From positions 1-57,668 of the forward strand of contig NZ_CATMFB010000020.1 of NCBI RefSeq assembly GCF_950066645.1: a stretch of 57,668 nucleotides of DNA. The letters run 5' to 3'. The stretch's first letter is position 1; each line of letters begins with the position of its first letter. This stretch comes from an uncultured Thalassolituus sp. (GTDB lineage: Bacteria > Pseudomonadota > Gammaproteobacteria > Pseudomonadales > Oceanobacteraceae). Shown here one piece after another: positions 27,006 through 36,771 of this stretch. Made by a program: the position numbers and the translations under genes. The notes below the pieces were generated by a model that was given only the letters and a program-made list of their open reading frames with translations, was not told the DNA's origin and made no database searches.

Positions 27006-28127
27006 CTACTGCCGGACAAAGACGATGGGAACGTCAACGCTGAGGGTAAGCTCGTCGTCCGACACTAAGGCGGCATAGCTGCGCGATGTTTCGTCTGTCG
27101 CGAATGTGCCCAACACGTCAGTGTCGCCACCAGTACTGGTAAGTGCGAGCTTGCCGCTCTGCATGGTCCAGCTGCCCTGATCAACGCCGCCGCCATCTTC
27201 TTCGCTGGCGCGGGTCAGCTGGTAGCGACCATCCTCAAGCAAGAGGAGTATGTAGCGGTCATTGTTGTCCGCATCGATATATAGCCAGGTGTCCTGAAGG
27301 CCCTGCAGGTTTTGCGTGGTGCGACGATAGTCAGCAGGTATCACGCTGTCTGAAATCATGAGCGTCGTGGTGTTGAGCTGTTCGATACTGATTTCGTTCT
27401 GCGGGCCGACACCGGCATCGCCGTTGTAATCCAGCGTGACGGATAGTGTCACGCTCGCGGCGGCAGAGTCATGGCTGTACTGGCCGTACTCATATCCATG
27501 GTCGTCGATATACAGAAAGGCATTATCTGTAAGAAAACTGAGGGTGGCAGAGTCACTTTGCCAGGTCCCGCGAAGTCCGAGATTACGGTTCAGGTGATCA
27601 ACCACGCTGGTGTATTCCGGCACGCTGCCGCCAAGATAACTCCAGATGAGTTCGTCCACACTTGGGGATGCGATAAAGTCGAAAAACTCCTGATCAAAAT
27701 CAAAGTCGAATGAGGCTCCGTACAGGGTATCTGTAATTTCTATGCCGTTTTCGGGGTTCTGGTCGCTGTCGAGTGCCTGTAAAAGAAACGCGAGATTAAT
27801 CACCCTGCGGTCGTTGATATCGTCGCGGCCCATCAGGTTCAGTGGCGTGATCACTGGTTGAGCAGCCACGGCTGGCAGGGCGTAATTACCGATATAAAAG
27901 CGGATCAGATCGCCTTCTTCGTAAGAGAACTGGCCCTGAAAATTGGTGTACTTCTGCGGGTCACTGCCAATCTGATACGGCATCGAAGATACCGGGCTAT
28001 CGATCAGAGTTCCGGTGAGCATATATTCCGGGAAACTCTGCTCATCGCCTTTATCCAGATAACACCCTGCCAGTGTCAGACAGGAAAAAATAACAGTGGC
28101 TAGCGAGCCTTTTGATGAATATTTCAT
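27006..28127 (-). CDS. Lipoprotein of unknown function
   Basis: This 373-residue protein has a lipoprotein signal peptide (lipobox LAGC, Cys at about 22). The N-terminal 150 residues follow a pattern common in marine gammaproteobacterial lipoproteins: GTLIDSPVSSMPYQ, then an oxygen-sheet repeat with GQFSYEEGDLIRFYIG, NLAFLLQALDSDQNPENGIEI. The C-terminal part is beta-rich with lipocalin-like or META-like short strands (GTWQSDSATLSF, GSWTMQSGKLALTS). No catalytic motif is recognised. It is the last of four minus-strand genes with short gaps (secretin/tectonin operon) and probably sits on the outer membrane. Confidence 0.75.
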   Translation of the reverse strand: MKYSSKGSLATVIFSCLTLAGCYLDKGDEQSFPEYMLTGTLIDSPVSSMPYQIGSDPQKYTNFQGQFSYEEGDLIRFYIGNYALPAVAAQPVITPLNLMGRDDINDRRVINLAFLLQALDSDQNPENGIEITDTLYGASFDFDFDQEFFDFIASPSVDELIWSYLGGSVPEYTSVVDHLNRNLGLRGTWQSDSATLSFLTDNAFLYIDDHGYEYGQYSHDSAAASVTLSVTLDYNGDAGVGPQNEISIEQLNTTTLMISDSVIPADYRRTTQNLQGLQDTWLYIDADNNDRYILLLLEDGRYQLTRASEEDGGGVDQGSWTMQSGKLALTSTGGDTDVLGTFATDETSRSYAALVSDDELTLSVDVPIVFVRQ

Positions 28128-28156
28128 TGCGTCCTCTCTTTATTCTGGCGACCCGA

Positions 28157-30871
28157 TCAGATCTGTTTAAACAGCCGACCATCGTCACTTAACAGCCAAA
28201 GTTTTCCCTGGTGATCCGCAGCGAGACTCTGTACGTCGGGATAACTGCCCTGAACGGTTTCCGGTATTCTGCTGGTGCGGTTAAGCCGGGCAATACGTTT
28301 ATTGATGACCACATAGACCTCGCCCTCAACCGTCGTTACAAGATTGCTCAGGCCATCAGCAACAGGGCCTGACGCCAGACTGTAGTTATCGTTATCTCGG
28401 ACTAAGATCCGATTAGTATTCAGTGCCCACAAACGACCTGAGCTATCAGCCTGAATTTCAGCAAGCAGTGGCGTGTCTTTCTCAATGACAAATTTTTCGC
28501 CAGAGGACGACACTGCCAGGGCTCCCCCGGTATTTAACAGATAGACGGTGTCGCCACCGGAAGTGATATTTTTTGCCTGTGTCCCGTCCGCGGGAGCGGT
28601 TATTTTCCGGTAGCGACCAGAGCTGGCGGATGTTTCTCGCCAGAGGCTTGCATCATCTTTAACGACAACAAGCCGCCCTTCTTCATCGTAGGTATAGGCT
28701 GTCGTTGCGCCGGGAATCCGGACGTCGCGGAAACGCTTCGAAGCGGTGTCGTAACGTTGAACGTCAGAAACGATGTGTTGCTCACTTCCACTGAGGTCGT
28801 TTCCAAACTGAACACAGACGGTATGGGTCTGATTCATAGGGTTGCTGCAATTGACCTGATCTGCCGATCCGGGCTGCCCCATAAAGCTGCACCCCGGGTC
28901 CTGAGGTTGTGCGAGGCAGAAACCATTAATCCAGTCTCCTGAACTCAGCCCCTGATAATTCCCAGAGCCACTGACTTCGGTACAGACAGAACTTCCCTGA
29001 TTCTGAGCGGAATTGCAGGGCTCACAGCCCGGCGTTAACGTGCTGCTACAGGTCTCAGGAAAGCCACAGTACGAGTCGCCCTGATTGTTAATACAATACG
29101 TATTCACCCAGGTGATATCGTCCGCTCCTGCGGTCGCATATCCAGCCATGGATATCACACCGGCTGCAGAGGGAACTAACGAGATATCGCTGCCATTCAT
29201 CGCCGGAAGTGATACCTGACTGAAGCGCATACGCCGGTTTACGGTGATACCAGCAATCTGATCTGTTTCCAGTGTGCTGCCCTGAATCTGTAACGCATAT
29301 TGCCGGTCTTCGGTTTCATCCCGCCCGAACAAGGCGCTGTACCAGACCCGGTCTTTTATGTCGATGATCCATGGATATCCCGCTGGCCCGACACTGACGT
29401 CCGAAACATCGCGCCGGATAAACTGCCACTCGTTATTCTGGTTGCGACGATACAGCTGATCGCGCTGAGTAATAAGAAAGAACGAGCCCTCCGGGCCGGT
29501 TTCAATGGCTTTTGCCAACGGGGCACTCTGAATACTGCAATTATCCTCGGCGCACTTACGCAATTGCCCCCGTGGCGTGAGCAGCCAGACTGCGCCGTCG
29601 GCATCGGTGACAATATCTGTCGCCTGCCAGCCAGTTACTTTCTGAAATCGTTTATGAATGCTGTTATAGCGATATACCGAATCCGCCGCCGACAACAGAA
29701 ATACTTCACCGGTCTGAGCAGCAATCAGATTCTTCGCCATGACGCTGTCGATCTTCTGCCAGCGCTTTTCTTCGAGCCGGAACACCTGCCCCGTCGGATT
29801 TACAACCCAGAGAGCACCGCTTTTATCGACCGTCAGGTGACGTGCGGTGCCCGGAAAATCGGTGAAGTTTTTCTGCTGATTTCGCCACCGCTGAAGATTC
29901 AGGTCGGGCGATACGGCATAAACACTGCCATCGTGACTGATCTCAAGTTCATTCTGGGCTGTCCCACGAATCTGAATAAATTTCAGTTCAGGAAACTGAG
30001 GTCCGGTGTTGTCCGCAACAAGCAGGTCTGCGGCCCGGGCAGCCTGTCCATCGGCGTCCTGTGGTGAATCAGGCGCGGGCTGAACTTCCGCCTTAACGTC
30101 CGGTGCAGTACTGACCAGTGTTGAGGTGGTGTAGATCTCACCTTTCCCGGTGACAAACCAGGGCGTGTCGTCGGCGGCTAGAGAAAACGCGCGTACCGGG
30201 TAAGGGATATCTGCAGGCTGAGCGTTTCGCCCGGGTAACGTCAGGTGACCGTGGGTCGACACCGCGAGCAGCTCACCAGCGGCCGTGCTTGTAATTGCAG
30301 CCGTATTCCGTGCGACCATGGTGCCTTTTCCGGTGCCGGATTTGAGGGTCTGATTGCTATGCAGAACCCAAAGCGTACCCTCCCGGTCAACAACAAAATC
30401 GGTGACGGTGAATGGGTCTGAAACCTCCAGATCTGTTACGACAAACTCTTTATCTTCTGCAACCCAGCGAAGTAGCTTCCCGTTATCAGCAAGTACAAAA
30501 ACATCATCGTCACTCACAGAAGCAGCCACCAGCAAGGGCGTCAGTTCTGAAGGATATACATCCCACCATAAGCCATTGAACCGCCGCAGTGTTCCCTCGG
30601 TATCAATGGCCCATGGCTTGTTCGCGCGATCAATCGTCAACTGCTGGAAAGACCCGGGCAGCACCAGCCAGCCGCGCCCTGCCCGCCAACGATAGATACG
30701 CTGATTTTTCCCCAATGCGTAGATCACATTATCGGCAGTGGCGTGAATATCTACGGCATCACCACGTATCTGTTGCCAGTTCAGATGGCTGATGTGAACG
30801 AGGGGTTCGTCCGCCAGGGCACGGCAGCAAACCGACAGCAACACGAGTGAAAGAAACAGACGCAGGTTCAT
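28157..30871 (-). CDS. Large secreted tectonin-like beta-propeller protein with Cys-rich insert
   Basis: The 904-residue protein has a signal peptide (LFLSLVLLSVCCRALA) and many repeats of the tectonin/TECPR type, in which a short strand pattern of D-x-x-G-x-L/V-W-x-L (VDREGTLWVLHS, VDKSGALWVVNP, TDADGAVWLLTP, ADHQGKLWLLSD) recurs about every 40 residues. Two propeller sections (about 25-510 and 700-904) flank a Cys-rich insert (593-686) with 11 or more Cys, suggesting disulfides outside the cytoplasm. Tectonin folds bind sugars or LPS in known cases; the ligand here is unknown. The gene lies between the secretin lipoprotein gene (13 bp upstream) and the lipoprotein gene (29 bp downstream). 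Confidence 0.78.
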   Translation of the reverse strand: MNLRLFLSLVLLSVCCRALADEPLVHISHLNWQQIRGDAVDIHATADNVIYALGKNQRIYRWRAGRGWLVLPGSFQQLTIDRANKPWAIDTEGTLRRFNGLWWDVYPSELTPLLVAASVSDDDVFVLADNGKLLRWVAEDKEFVVTDLEVSDPFTVTDFVVDREGTLWVLHSNQTLKSGTGKGTMVARNTAAITSTAAGELLAVSTHGHLTLPGRNAQPADIPYPVRAFSLAADDTPWFVTGKGEIYTTSTLVSTAPDVKAEVQPAPDSPQDADGQAARAADLLVADNTGPQFPELKFIQIRGTAQNELEISHDGSVYAVSPDLNLQRWRNQQKNFTDFPGTARHLTVDKSGALWVVNPTGQVFRLEEKRWQKIDSVMAKNLIAAQTGEVFLLSAADSVYRYNSIHKRFQKVTGWQATDIVTDADGAVWLLTPRGQLRKCAEDNCSIQSAPLAKAIETGPEGSFFLITQRDQLYRRNQNNEWQFIRRDVSDVSVGPAGYPWIIDIKDRVWYSALFGRDETEDRQYALQIQGSTLETDQIAGITVNRRMRFSQVSLPAMNGSDISLVPSAAGVISMAGYATAGADDITWVNTYCINNQGDSYCGFPETCSSTLTPGCEPCNSAQNQGSSVCTEVSGSGNYQGLSSGDWINGFCLAQPQDPGCSFMGQPGSADQVNCSNPMNQTHTVCVQFGNDLSGSEQHIVSDVQRYDTASKRFRDVRIPGATTAYTYDEEGRLVVVKDDASLWRETSASSGRYRKITAPADGTQAKNITSGGDTVYLLNTGGALAVSSSGEKFVIEKDTPLLAEIQADSSGRLWALNTNRILVRDNDNYSLASGPVADGLSNLVTTVEGEVYVVINKRIARLNRTSRIPETVQGSYPDVQSLAADHQGKLWLLSDDGRLFKQI

Positions 30872-30884
30872 AGATACCGCCGCT

Positions 30885-32711
30885 TCAGACCGGGTCCCGC
30901 TCCAGAACCCGCAGAATCCGGTCGCTGTTGTTCCGACTGTTCACCCAGGCATTACCGCGCAGGTCGCCACTCTGAAAATTGCGGTAAACCTCACTTTTTT
31001 CTAACACATTCATCACATGACGAATGTTTGGTAATGGCTGAAACCAGTCGTCGTAGCGGTCCTGCAATTGCCCTCGGATGGCATCATCACGGGCGTTTCT
31101 GACAACACCGCTGTGTTCAGGCGGCGAATACATGTATGACGCCGGGCGTGGGGTCAGAAGTACCATGACAGATTTTTTATAATCACGCTGAGTACGGCGC
31201 GAGAAGAACAGGTTGATGATAGGAATATCGCGGAGGATAGGCACACCATCAACATCCTCTTCTGTTTCACGTTCGTTGAGTCCGCCAAGAATCAGAGTCT
31301 GCCCATACTTCAGCGCCACATTGGCATTGACTGTGGTCTTGGTTGTGTCGAGACGGAACTCAAACAGAACCGAGGAACTAGGCGTAGTCAGGAAGGTTCG
31401 TTCAGCTTCCACCTGAAGAATTACCGACCCGTCTGGCGCAAATTCCGGAGTGACTGACAGTTTCACACCGATCTCTTTTTCAATCGAAATGGAATCTCCC
31501 GCACCGCCCGACACAGCGGCGGCAGAAACTTCTACACCGGAAAAGAATTCAGACGTCTGCCCCGCCCTTGCAACCAGCGTCGGCCGCGCAAGGATTTCGT
31601 TGGTGCCATTTTTTGAATTCAGAATATTCAGGTTATAGGTAACGGCCGGTATTGAGATAAAACTGGTGATGGTCTGCTGATTGGTATTGAGGCGAGGATC
31701 AAACACATCGCCCGATGACGTATCCACCGCAGGACGCTCATCCAGTGGGTCGAGTCGATCATTCACACGCACGTTACTGCGCGAGTAAGCCGGCGTACCG
31801 TCAAAGGGGTTCCCGAACTGAAACTGCAGCTGGCTCAATAAATTCACGCCGCGCGCCGTCGAGACATCTTCTTCGGTACGGATAATCACAACATCGACTG
31901 CGACCATCTGGTTGTCGACAAATTCGTTTTCATACGCCATGCTGCTGGCGCTGTCATCCTCGAGAATAAACTCCGTTTTTTCGTAGGTATTCTGCCAGTC
32001 TTCGATGCGGCGGCGCAGGCTGCTGCTGTCACGGGACTCCCCCGCTCTCTGCAGATAATCGCTGAAATAATTTGCGGCTTCCTGATCTTTGCCCGCGGCG
32101 GCCTTAACGATGGTCAGCATACGTAATACGGTTTCTGTTGCCACCGGACTGTTTTCAAGCGTCGCGGTAATATCCCAGAGACGCTCTGCCGCCGCATGGG
32201 CCGTTTCAACATCACCACTGTAATATGACGAATACGCCAGGTAATACAGCCCCTCAACGTCAGTGTCGTCATGCAGAACATAGGCACCGAGCTGTGCTTT
32301 AGCTTCATCAAAACGTTGCATGTCGGAATAAAGAAGACCGAGATAAAACCGAGCTTCCCAGTTGCTGCGATCGGCACGGATAGCTGTGAGATACCCCTGC
32401 TCAGCAAGTTCAAAGAGTGCGGACTCTCCGTTCAGCGCGCGCAGATGGTAGGTAATCGCGTTCAGGGTCTGCAGCGACGAGCTGTTAAAGCGAGACATCA
32501 GGGCTTTACTGAAATAGTCGCCCGCTTTCTCCAGCCGACCTTTGTTCATCGCCTCAATGGCCTTGCTGACATCTTTACTGCGAACCTGATCAGCATCGAC
32601 GTTCAGTGCGATATCTCCGTGATCTGAGCCACCTGCCGGGAGATACGCACAGCCGCTGACGCTGAGCGAGATCGCGAGCACAAGAGTTTTTAATCCATTT
32701 CCCTTATTCAT
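30885..32711 (-). CDS. TPR-containing secretin-family lipoprotein
   Basis: The protein begins with a lipoprotein signal (lipobox VSGC, Cys24 of the longer form), then TPR-like helices (about 48-240; ARFYLGLLYSDMQRFDEAKAQL), and ends with a secretin domain (about 365-530; ILARPTLVARAGQTS, then KYGQTLILGGLNERE and DIPIINLFFSRRTQRDYKKSVMVLLTPR). Secretins form the outer-membrane channel of type II/III secretion, type IV pili and competence systems. No other pilus or T2SS gene is in the window. Start: ATG 32711 has AGGGA nine bases before it; ATG 32720 is the alternative. It is flanked in the same operon by two tectonin-like proteins, which may be its cargo or partners. Confidence 0.88.
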   Translation of the reverse strand: MNKGNGLKTLVLAISLSVSGCAYLPAGGSDHGDIALNVDADQVRSKDVSKAIEAMNKGRLEKAGDYFSKALMSRFNSSSLQTLNAITYHLRALNGESALFELAEQGYLTAIRADRSNWEARFYLGLLYSDMQRFDEAKAQLGAYVLHDDTDVEGLYYLAYSSYYSGDVETAHAAAERLWDITATLENSPVATETVLRMLTIVKAAAGKDQEAANYFSDYLQRAGESRDSSSLRRRIEDWQNTYEKTEFILEDDSASSMAYENEFVDNQMVAVDVVIIRTEEDVSTARGVNLLSQLQFQFGNPFDGTPAYSRSNVRVNDRLDPLDERPAVDTSSGDVFDPRLNTNQQTITSFISIPAVTYNLNILNSKNGTNEILARPTLVARAGQTSEFFSGVEVSAAAVSGGAGDSISIEKEIGVKLSVTPEFAPDGSVILQVEAERTFLTTPSSSVLFEFRLDTTKTTVNANVALKYGQTLILGGLNERETEEDVDGVPILRDIPIINLFFSRRTQRDYKKSVMVLLTPRPASYMYSPPEHSGVVRNARDDAIRGQLQDRYDDWFQPLPNIRHVMNVLEKSEVYRNFQSGDLRGNAWVNSRNNSDRILRVLERDPV

Positions 32712-32726
32712 CGTCTGCATTCCCTG

Positions 32727-34052
32727 TCAGTATTCATACACCGGACAACCGGCCCGCATGGCACTGTCATTGGTGCCGAAGTAGCGGCTTACGCGCTGCC
32801 CTGTGCTCTCGTCGGTGGTCATCATGGCAACGTACCGGCCTTTCGGAAGACGGTAGATATATTCCATCCCACTGCCGGAAACCCAGCACTGATCCTGCGC
32901 ACAGGAAACATCCCCTGTGGTTGCGCCGGTAGCCACTGTTTTTCTGGCCAGAGGGCTGATACGGATCACATCGTCGCCGTTATAGATTCTGAATACCGTG
33001 CTGGAGGGCAGGCAGTTAAGAACCTTCATGCTGCCACTCTGAAAATCAAACGGATAAATACCGGCGCGCCCGTCCTGAACCATAAGCGCAGTGCGCTGAA
33101 CAACTGGCTCTTTCATTTCTGCACCGTAAAATTTATCGCCCTGAACAAACCAGATATCGTGTTCTGATGCCGTCACGTTCCAGGCGCGTAAATACGTCAA
33201 CTGCCCCGAGTTATTGTTGACTGCCTGATAGAGGTATTCCCAGGTCTGCCCCTGATCTGTCGACATACGTACGACGAACCCGAGGTTAGTCGATGCGCCC
33301 TGCAATGCGTAGAGCACGCCACCCGGAGATGTTGAAATGCCCTTTACTCCAGTGAGCGGCAGCTTATCCCAGGTGCGGCCTTTACTCGCCGAGCGCCAGA
33401 GCAGACCACTGGCATTAACAACATAAGCCACGCCCTGCGCGAGTGCGATTGCGGTACCGTTGCCTTTGGTTTTTTCCCAATTATTGCCGGCAAGACGATA
33501 GATATCGTGGTTATTTCCTGCCGTCTTAGCCTGACTCAGATGCCAGACTTCGCCATCCGGGCCCGCGGCTATATCTGATGCTGCTCCCGGAAACTGCCGC
33601 CAGCCAGTTTCATTACCTGCCCAGATTTCTCCTCGGGTATTGATGTGCCAGGCTTCAGATTTTCGGCCGGCCGCTACTTTCGTTCCAGCCCCTGGTGCCT
33701 GACGCAGGCAGGTAAAGCACCCTGGGTTATTGGAGCGGAATATCGCCTTGTCAGAACCATCTGACTTAATCACCCAGATTTCATTGCCAGCCGAGACATC
33801 AAGGTCGTAATTGCTGTGTGCCTTTTCAATGGTGCGGATATTCTGTACGACCCTGCGATTAATCGGAGACTCATTAATCTCCACCAGTTGCGGCTGCGCA
33901 GAGTCAGTGATGATGACTTCGCCTTCAGGGAGGTTGTTGCCAGAGGAGTCGATGGTGATCCCCAGCTCGACTGAGGCTTCTGCGGAGTAAAATGCAGAAC
34001 CGAGCGCTAGCCCGGTCGCGATGAGAAAACTGAAATATCCGTGGTTTTGCAT
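32727..34052 (-). CDS. Secreted tectonin-like beta-propeller protein
   Basis: About 441 residues from ATG 34052 (MQNHGYFSFLIATG, preceded by GGAG), which yields a signal peptide ending near AEAS; the frame to 34106 is not signal-like. The body repeats the tectonin pattern (NEIWVIKSDGSDKAIF, KSEAWHINTRGEIWAG, GEVWHLSQ, GVAYVVNASGLLWRS) with several W-G blades, followed by a C-terminal non-propeller domain with Cys pairs. It is the first gene of the four-gene secretin operon and shares repeat style with the 904-residue protein. Function unknown; extracytoplasmic. Confidence 0.76.
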   Translation of the reverse strand: MQNHGYFSFLIATGLALGSAFYSAEASVELGITIDSSGNNLPEGEVIITDSAQPQLVEINESPINRRVVQNIRTIEKAHSNYDLDVSAGNEIWVIKSDGSDKAIFRSNNPGCFTCLRQAPGAGTKVAAGRKSEAWHINTRGEIWAGNETGWRQFPGAASDIAAGPDGEVWHLSQAKTAGNNHDIYRLAGNNWEKTKGNGTAIALAQGVAYVVNASGLLWRSASKGRTWDKLPLTGVKGISTSPGGVLYALQGASTNLGFVVRMSTDQGQTWEYLYQAVNNNSGQLTYLRAWNVTASEHDIWFVQGDKFYGAEMKEPVVQRTALMVQDGRAGIYPFDFQSGSMKVLNCLPSSTVFRIYNGDDVIRISPLARKTVATGATTGDVSCAQDQCWVSGSGMEYIYRLPKGRYVAMMTTDESTGQRVSRYFGTNDSAMRAGCPVYEY

Positions 34053-34150
34053 GAGGGCACTCCGGCACTGAAAGTCCGGGTCATGGTATAGGCGGGCGAT
34101 GCGCAAAAACCATCATCCAAAAGGTTGGAATCGGCGAATAAGATGCCGCT

Positions 34151-34206
34151 ATTCCTGCCAGACAGCCCTCTTCTGCCAGACAGCCCTCTTCTGCCAGTCA
34201 GTCCCT
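34151..34206. repeat. 18-bp tandem repeat in intergenic DNA
   Basis: Three head-to-tail copies of TCTTCTGCCAGACAGCCC, the first and last diverged, lie between the kinase gene (ends 34233) and the tectonin gene start. Purpose unknown; the stretch 34053-34232 shows no gene. Confidence 0.7.
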
Positions 34207-34232
34207 TCCAGAAAACAGAAGCACAAAAGACC

Positions 34233-35975
34233 TCAGCTTCGCCGGGCCAGAATTCGTTGAATGATCATCCTTAACTGCACTGGCTTAATGGGCTTGTGCA
34301 GATAATCGAACTGACGTTTGCGGAAGTCGCGCACCACGTCTTCACTCGTATCCCCCGTCACGATTAATGCCGGCACAGGCCCGATCAGACTCCGGGCGGC
34401 CTCAACAAATTCACAGCCATCGTAGTCCCCGGGCATTCGATAATCAGCGATGATAAAATCGGCGGAAAACTCATGGTTCTGAAGTTGATCGAGCGCCTCG
34501 CGGGTCGAGACATGAGCAGAGGTTTGAGCCCCCCACGACGTCAGAAGAAAACTCATTGCATCAACAATCGACTCCTCATTGTCGACGATCATGACATGCA
34601 ACCCATCCAGAGGAGATGCCAGCTCGGGGATCTCGAGCTCGGACACTTCGGGCACAGACTGAGCATTCCCCTTATTCAGGGTAAGCGTGAATACTGAGCC
34701 TTTTTCTGGTTGCGATGTGACTTCTATTTTGTGCCCCAGCAGTGCAACAACCCTGCGCACAATGGCGAGGCCCAGCCCTAATCCCTGGCGCTGATCGCGC
34801 TCCTGATTATGGACCTGATAAAACTCGTTAAATATTTCTTCCAGCGCCTCTTCGGGGATGCCTATCCCTGTGTCCTCGATATGAAGCAGCAGTTGTTCCT
34901 GCTGATCAGTAAAGGTCACACGCACACTTCCCGAGGGGGTATAGCGGAAAGCATTGACCAACAGATTGGTGATAACACGCTCAAGCAGCATGGGGTCAGA
35001 ATCGATGATGGCACCTGATCGGCCACAGTGAAAATCCAATCCACGGAGCCGCGCCTCAATCGTAAACTGCTGCTGCAATTTTCCCAGCAGGTCATCCAGA
35101 GGGAAGCTGACGTGACGGGCTGTGACTAACTCAGAATCAAGACGAGACACATCGAACAATGCATCCAGTAACTCGTTCAATGATCCGAGGCCCTGCTGAA
35201 TATTTGCCAGATCGTCACGCTGATCCGGATCACGTACTTTACCGCTCAGAACTTCGGTGAACAGATTCACGGCCTGCAACGGCTGGCGCAGGTCATGACT
35301 CGCCGACGCAAGAAAACGCGATTTATCCTGATTCGCGCGGTTTGCGCGCTCAGTCTCCTGACGCAGGTCTTCGATCAGATCCAGATTCTCGTACCTGAGA
35401 CGCACCGAATTCTCGATCACTTTATGTATGGTTCGGCTGAACCCGAACGTCGCAAGCAGATAAACCACCGCTCCGAAACTTAACCAGTTATACAGCCACT
35501 CATCCTGAATAAACATAAAGTAGATCATCGGCCCCATGACTGGCGTCGAAAAACAGACGTAAGCAACAGGCCGTGACGACAAGGACACCAGACTGCCAGC
35601 AATCATGCTGACAAAGGTAAGCAGAATCAGGAGTACGGTCTGAATATTCTCGACATCAAAAAAAGAATATCCCCCCGCGCCCCAGATACATCCCGTCAGG
35701 AAAATCAGTAACGTCTGGCCGCGGTCAAAACGGAGAAGCTCAGGAAAGGTAAACCGGTTGAGATCCGGAATACGGTTGTAGAGAAAACGCACAAGAAGAA
35801 TAAGATACAGCGACATCAGCCATATCTGTATGTTCTGACGATCTACGCTCCAGAGAACAATCGCCAGAGGGACACTGCCAAGAAGATTGCCCAGCAGAAT
35901 GGTGTTGGAATTCCGACAGACGATCCGGATTTTTTCTGCGGTGACCAGTTGAGTCAGTGTCTGCGGCATCCTCAA
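34233..35975 (-). CDS. Hybrid sensor histidine kinase with C-terminal receiver domain
   Basis: The 580-residue protein has about six membrane helices in its first 190 residues, a short coiled coil, the DHp H-box with H227 in SASHDLRQP, a HATPase domain with N-box (VITNLLVNAFRY), DTGIGIP and GLGLGLAIV, and a C-terminal receiver domain (about 458-580) with phosphorylatable D511 in IIADYRMPG. It would sense a membrane or soluble cue and pass phosphate within itself and to the paired LuxR-type regulator, whose stop codon overlaps its ATG. The signal is unknown. It lies upstream of, and in the same direction as, the secretin/tectonin operon, a possible target. Confidence 0.93.
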   Translation of the reverse strand: MRMPQTLTQLVTAEKIRIVCRNSNTILLGNLLGSVPLAIVLWSVDRQNIQIWLMSLYLILLVRFLYNRIPDLNRFTFPELLRFDRGQTLLIFLTGCIWGAGGYSFFDVENIQTVLLILLTFVSMIAGSLVSLSSRPVAYVCFSTPVMGPMIYFMFIQDEWLYNWLSFGAVVYLLATFGFSRTIHKVIENSVRLRYENLDLIEDLRQETERANRANQDKSRFLASASHDLRQPLQAVNLFTEVLSGKVRDPDQRDDLANIQQGLGSLNELLDALFDVSRLDSELVTARHVSFPLDDLLGKLQQQFTIEARLRGLDFHCGRSGAIIDSDPMLLERVITNLLVNAFRYTPSGSVRVTFTDQQEQLLLHIEDTGIGIPEEALEEIFNEFYQVHNQERDQRQGLGLGLAIVRRVVALLGHKIEVTSQPEKGSVFTLTLNKGNAQSVPEVSELEIPELASPLDGLHVMIVDNEESIVDAMSFLLTSWGAQTSAHVSTREALDQLQNHEFSADFIIADYRMPGDYDGCEFVEAARSLIGPVPALIVTGDTSEDVVRDFRKRQFDYLHKPIKPVQLRMIIQRILARRS

Positions 35976-36601
35976 TCCAGTCCGAGCTGGTGTGCTTTTT
36001 TACTGGATTCCGAGCGACTCTGCGCACCCAGCGCATGAAAAATGGCACTGAGATGAGATTTAACCGTGGCGACACTGAGAAACAGTTCTTCTGCAATCGC
36101 CTGGTTTGACAGCCCTTTACGGACGAGGCGAAGCACCTCAAGCTGGCGCGGCGTAATATTGTGCAGAGCCGCCCATTCTTTGCTCTCGGCGAGAAAATCC
36201 GGGACATCTTTGACAGGCGCACCACTGTCAAACACGGTCTTTCCATCCATGACGTCGATGATGGTCTGAATAATCCGTTGGCCGGAAGAGGATTTAGGAA
36301 TAAAACTCATGGCACCCAGCGCCATGCAGCGGCGGATATCATCCGGATCGCGGGAGGCCGAAACAACAATCACCGGTGTCAGGCTGTTAATGGCCGCCAG
36401 TTCGCTTAATAACGCAAAACCGTCGATCACAGGCAGGCGCAGATCAATCAATGCAATATCAAACGTCCCTTCTGACAGACGGGTAAGCGCATCACGTCCG
36501 TTCGATACGACCTCAACATCCGCTTCAAGCGCAGAACCAGAGAGAATGGCGCTCAGTCCATCAAGAAACATCTGATGATCATCGACCAGTAAGATCTTCA
36601 T
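35972..36601 (-). CDS. LuxR/NarL-family response regulator
   Basis: About 209 residues from ATG 36601 (MKILLVDDHQMF), preceded by a strong GGGAGG. The N-terminal receiver has D7/D8 and phosphorylatable D53 in IALIDLRLP; the C-terminal half is a GerE/LuxR HTH (ITPRQLEVLRLVRKGLSNQ, VATVKSHLSAIF). It overlaps the hybrid kinase gene by ATGA, so the two form a two-component system transcribed together, kinase second. Confidence 0.95.
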   Translation of the reverse strand: MKILLVDDHQMFLDGLSAILSGSALEADVEVVSNGRDALTRLSEGTFDIALIDLRLPVIDGFALLSELAAINSLTPVIVVSASRDPDDIRRCMALGAMSFIPKSSSGQRIIQTIIDVMDGKTVFDSGAPVKDVPDFLAESKEWAALHNITPRQLEVLRLVRKGLSNQAIAEELFLSVATVKSHLSAIFHALGAQSRSESSKKAHQLGLD

Positions 36602-36715
36602 ACCACCTCCCTGCCACACTCCGGGTTAACTGAATCTGGGTCAGGAGCGATAGTAGCTCAGATAGATGGGTGTCGCATCGGCCAAAAGTTGCAAATAGCC
36701 ACGCCAGCAGGCCCA

Positions 36716-36744
36716 AAACGAAAAACGGGAGCCTCAGCTCCCGT
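36716..36744 (-). terminator. Intrinsic terminator after the 5'-nucleotidase gene
   Basis: On the minus strand ACGGGAGC and GCTCCCGT (36744-36725) pair perfectly around TGAG and are followed by TTTTCGTTTT. It stands 27 bp after the 5'-nucleotidase stop codon. Confidence 0.88.
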
Positions 36745-36771
36745 GTTCTCTACTGTCGTTTTTGCTGACAG

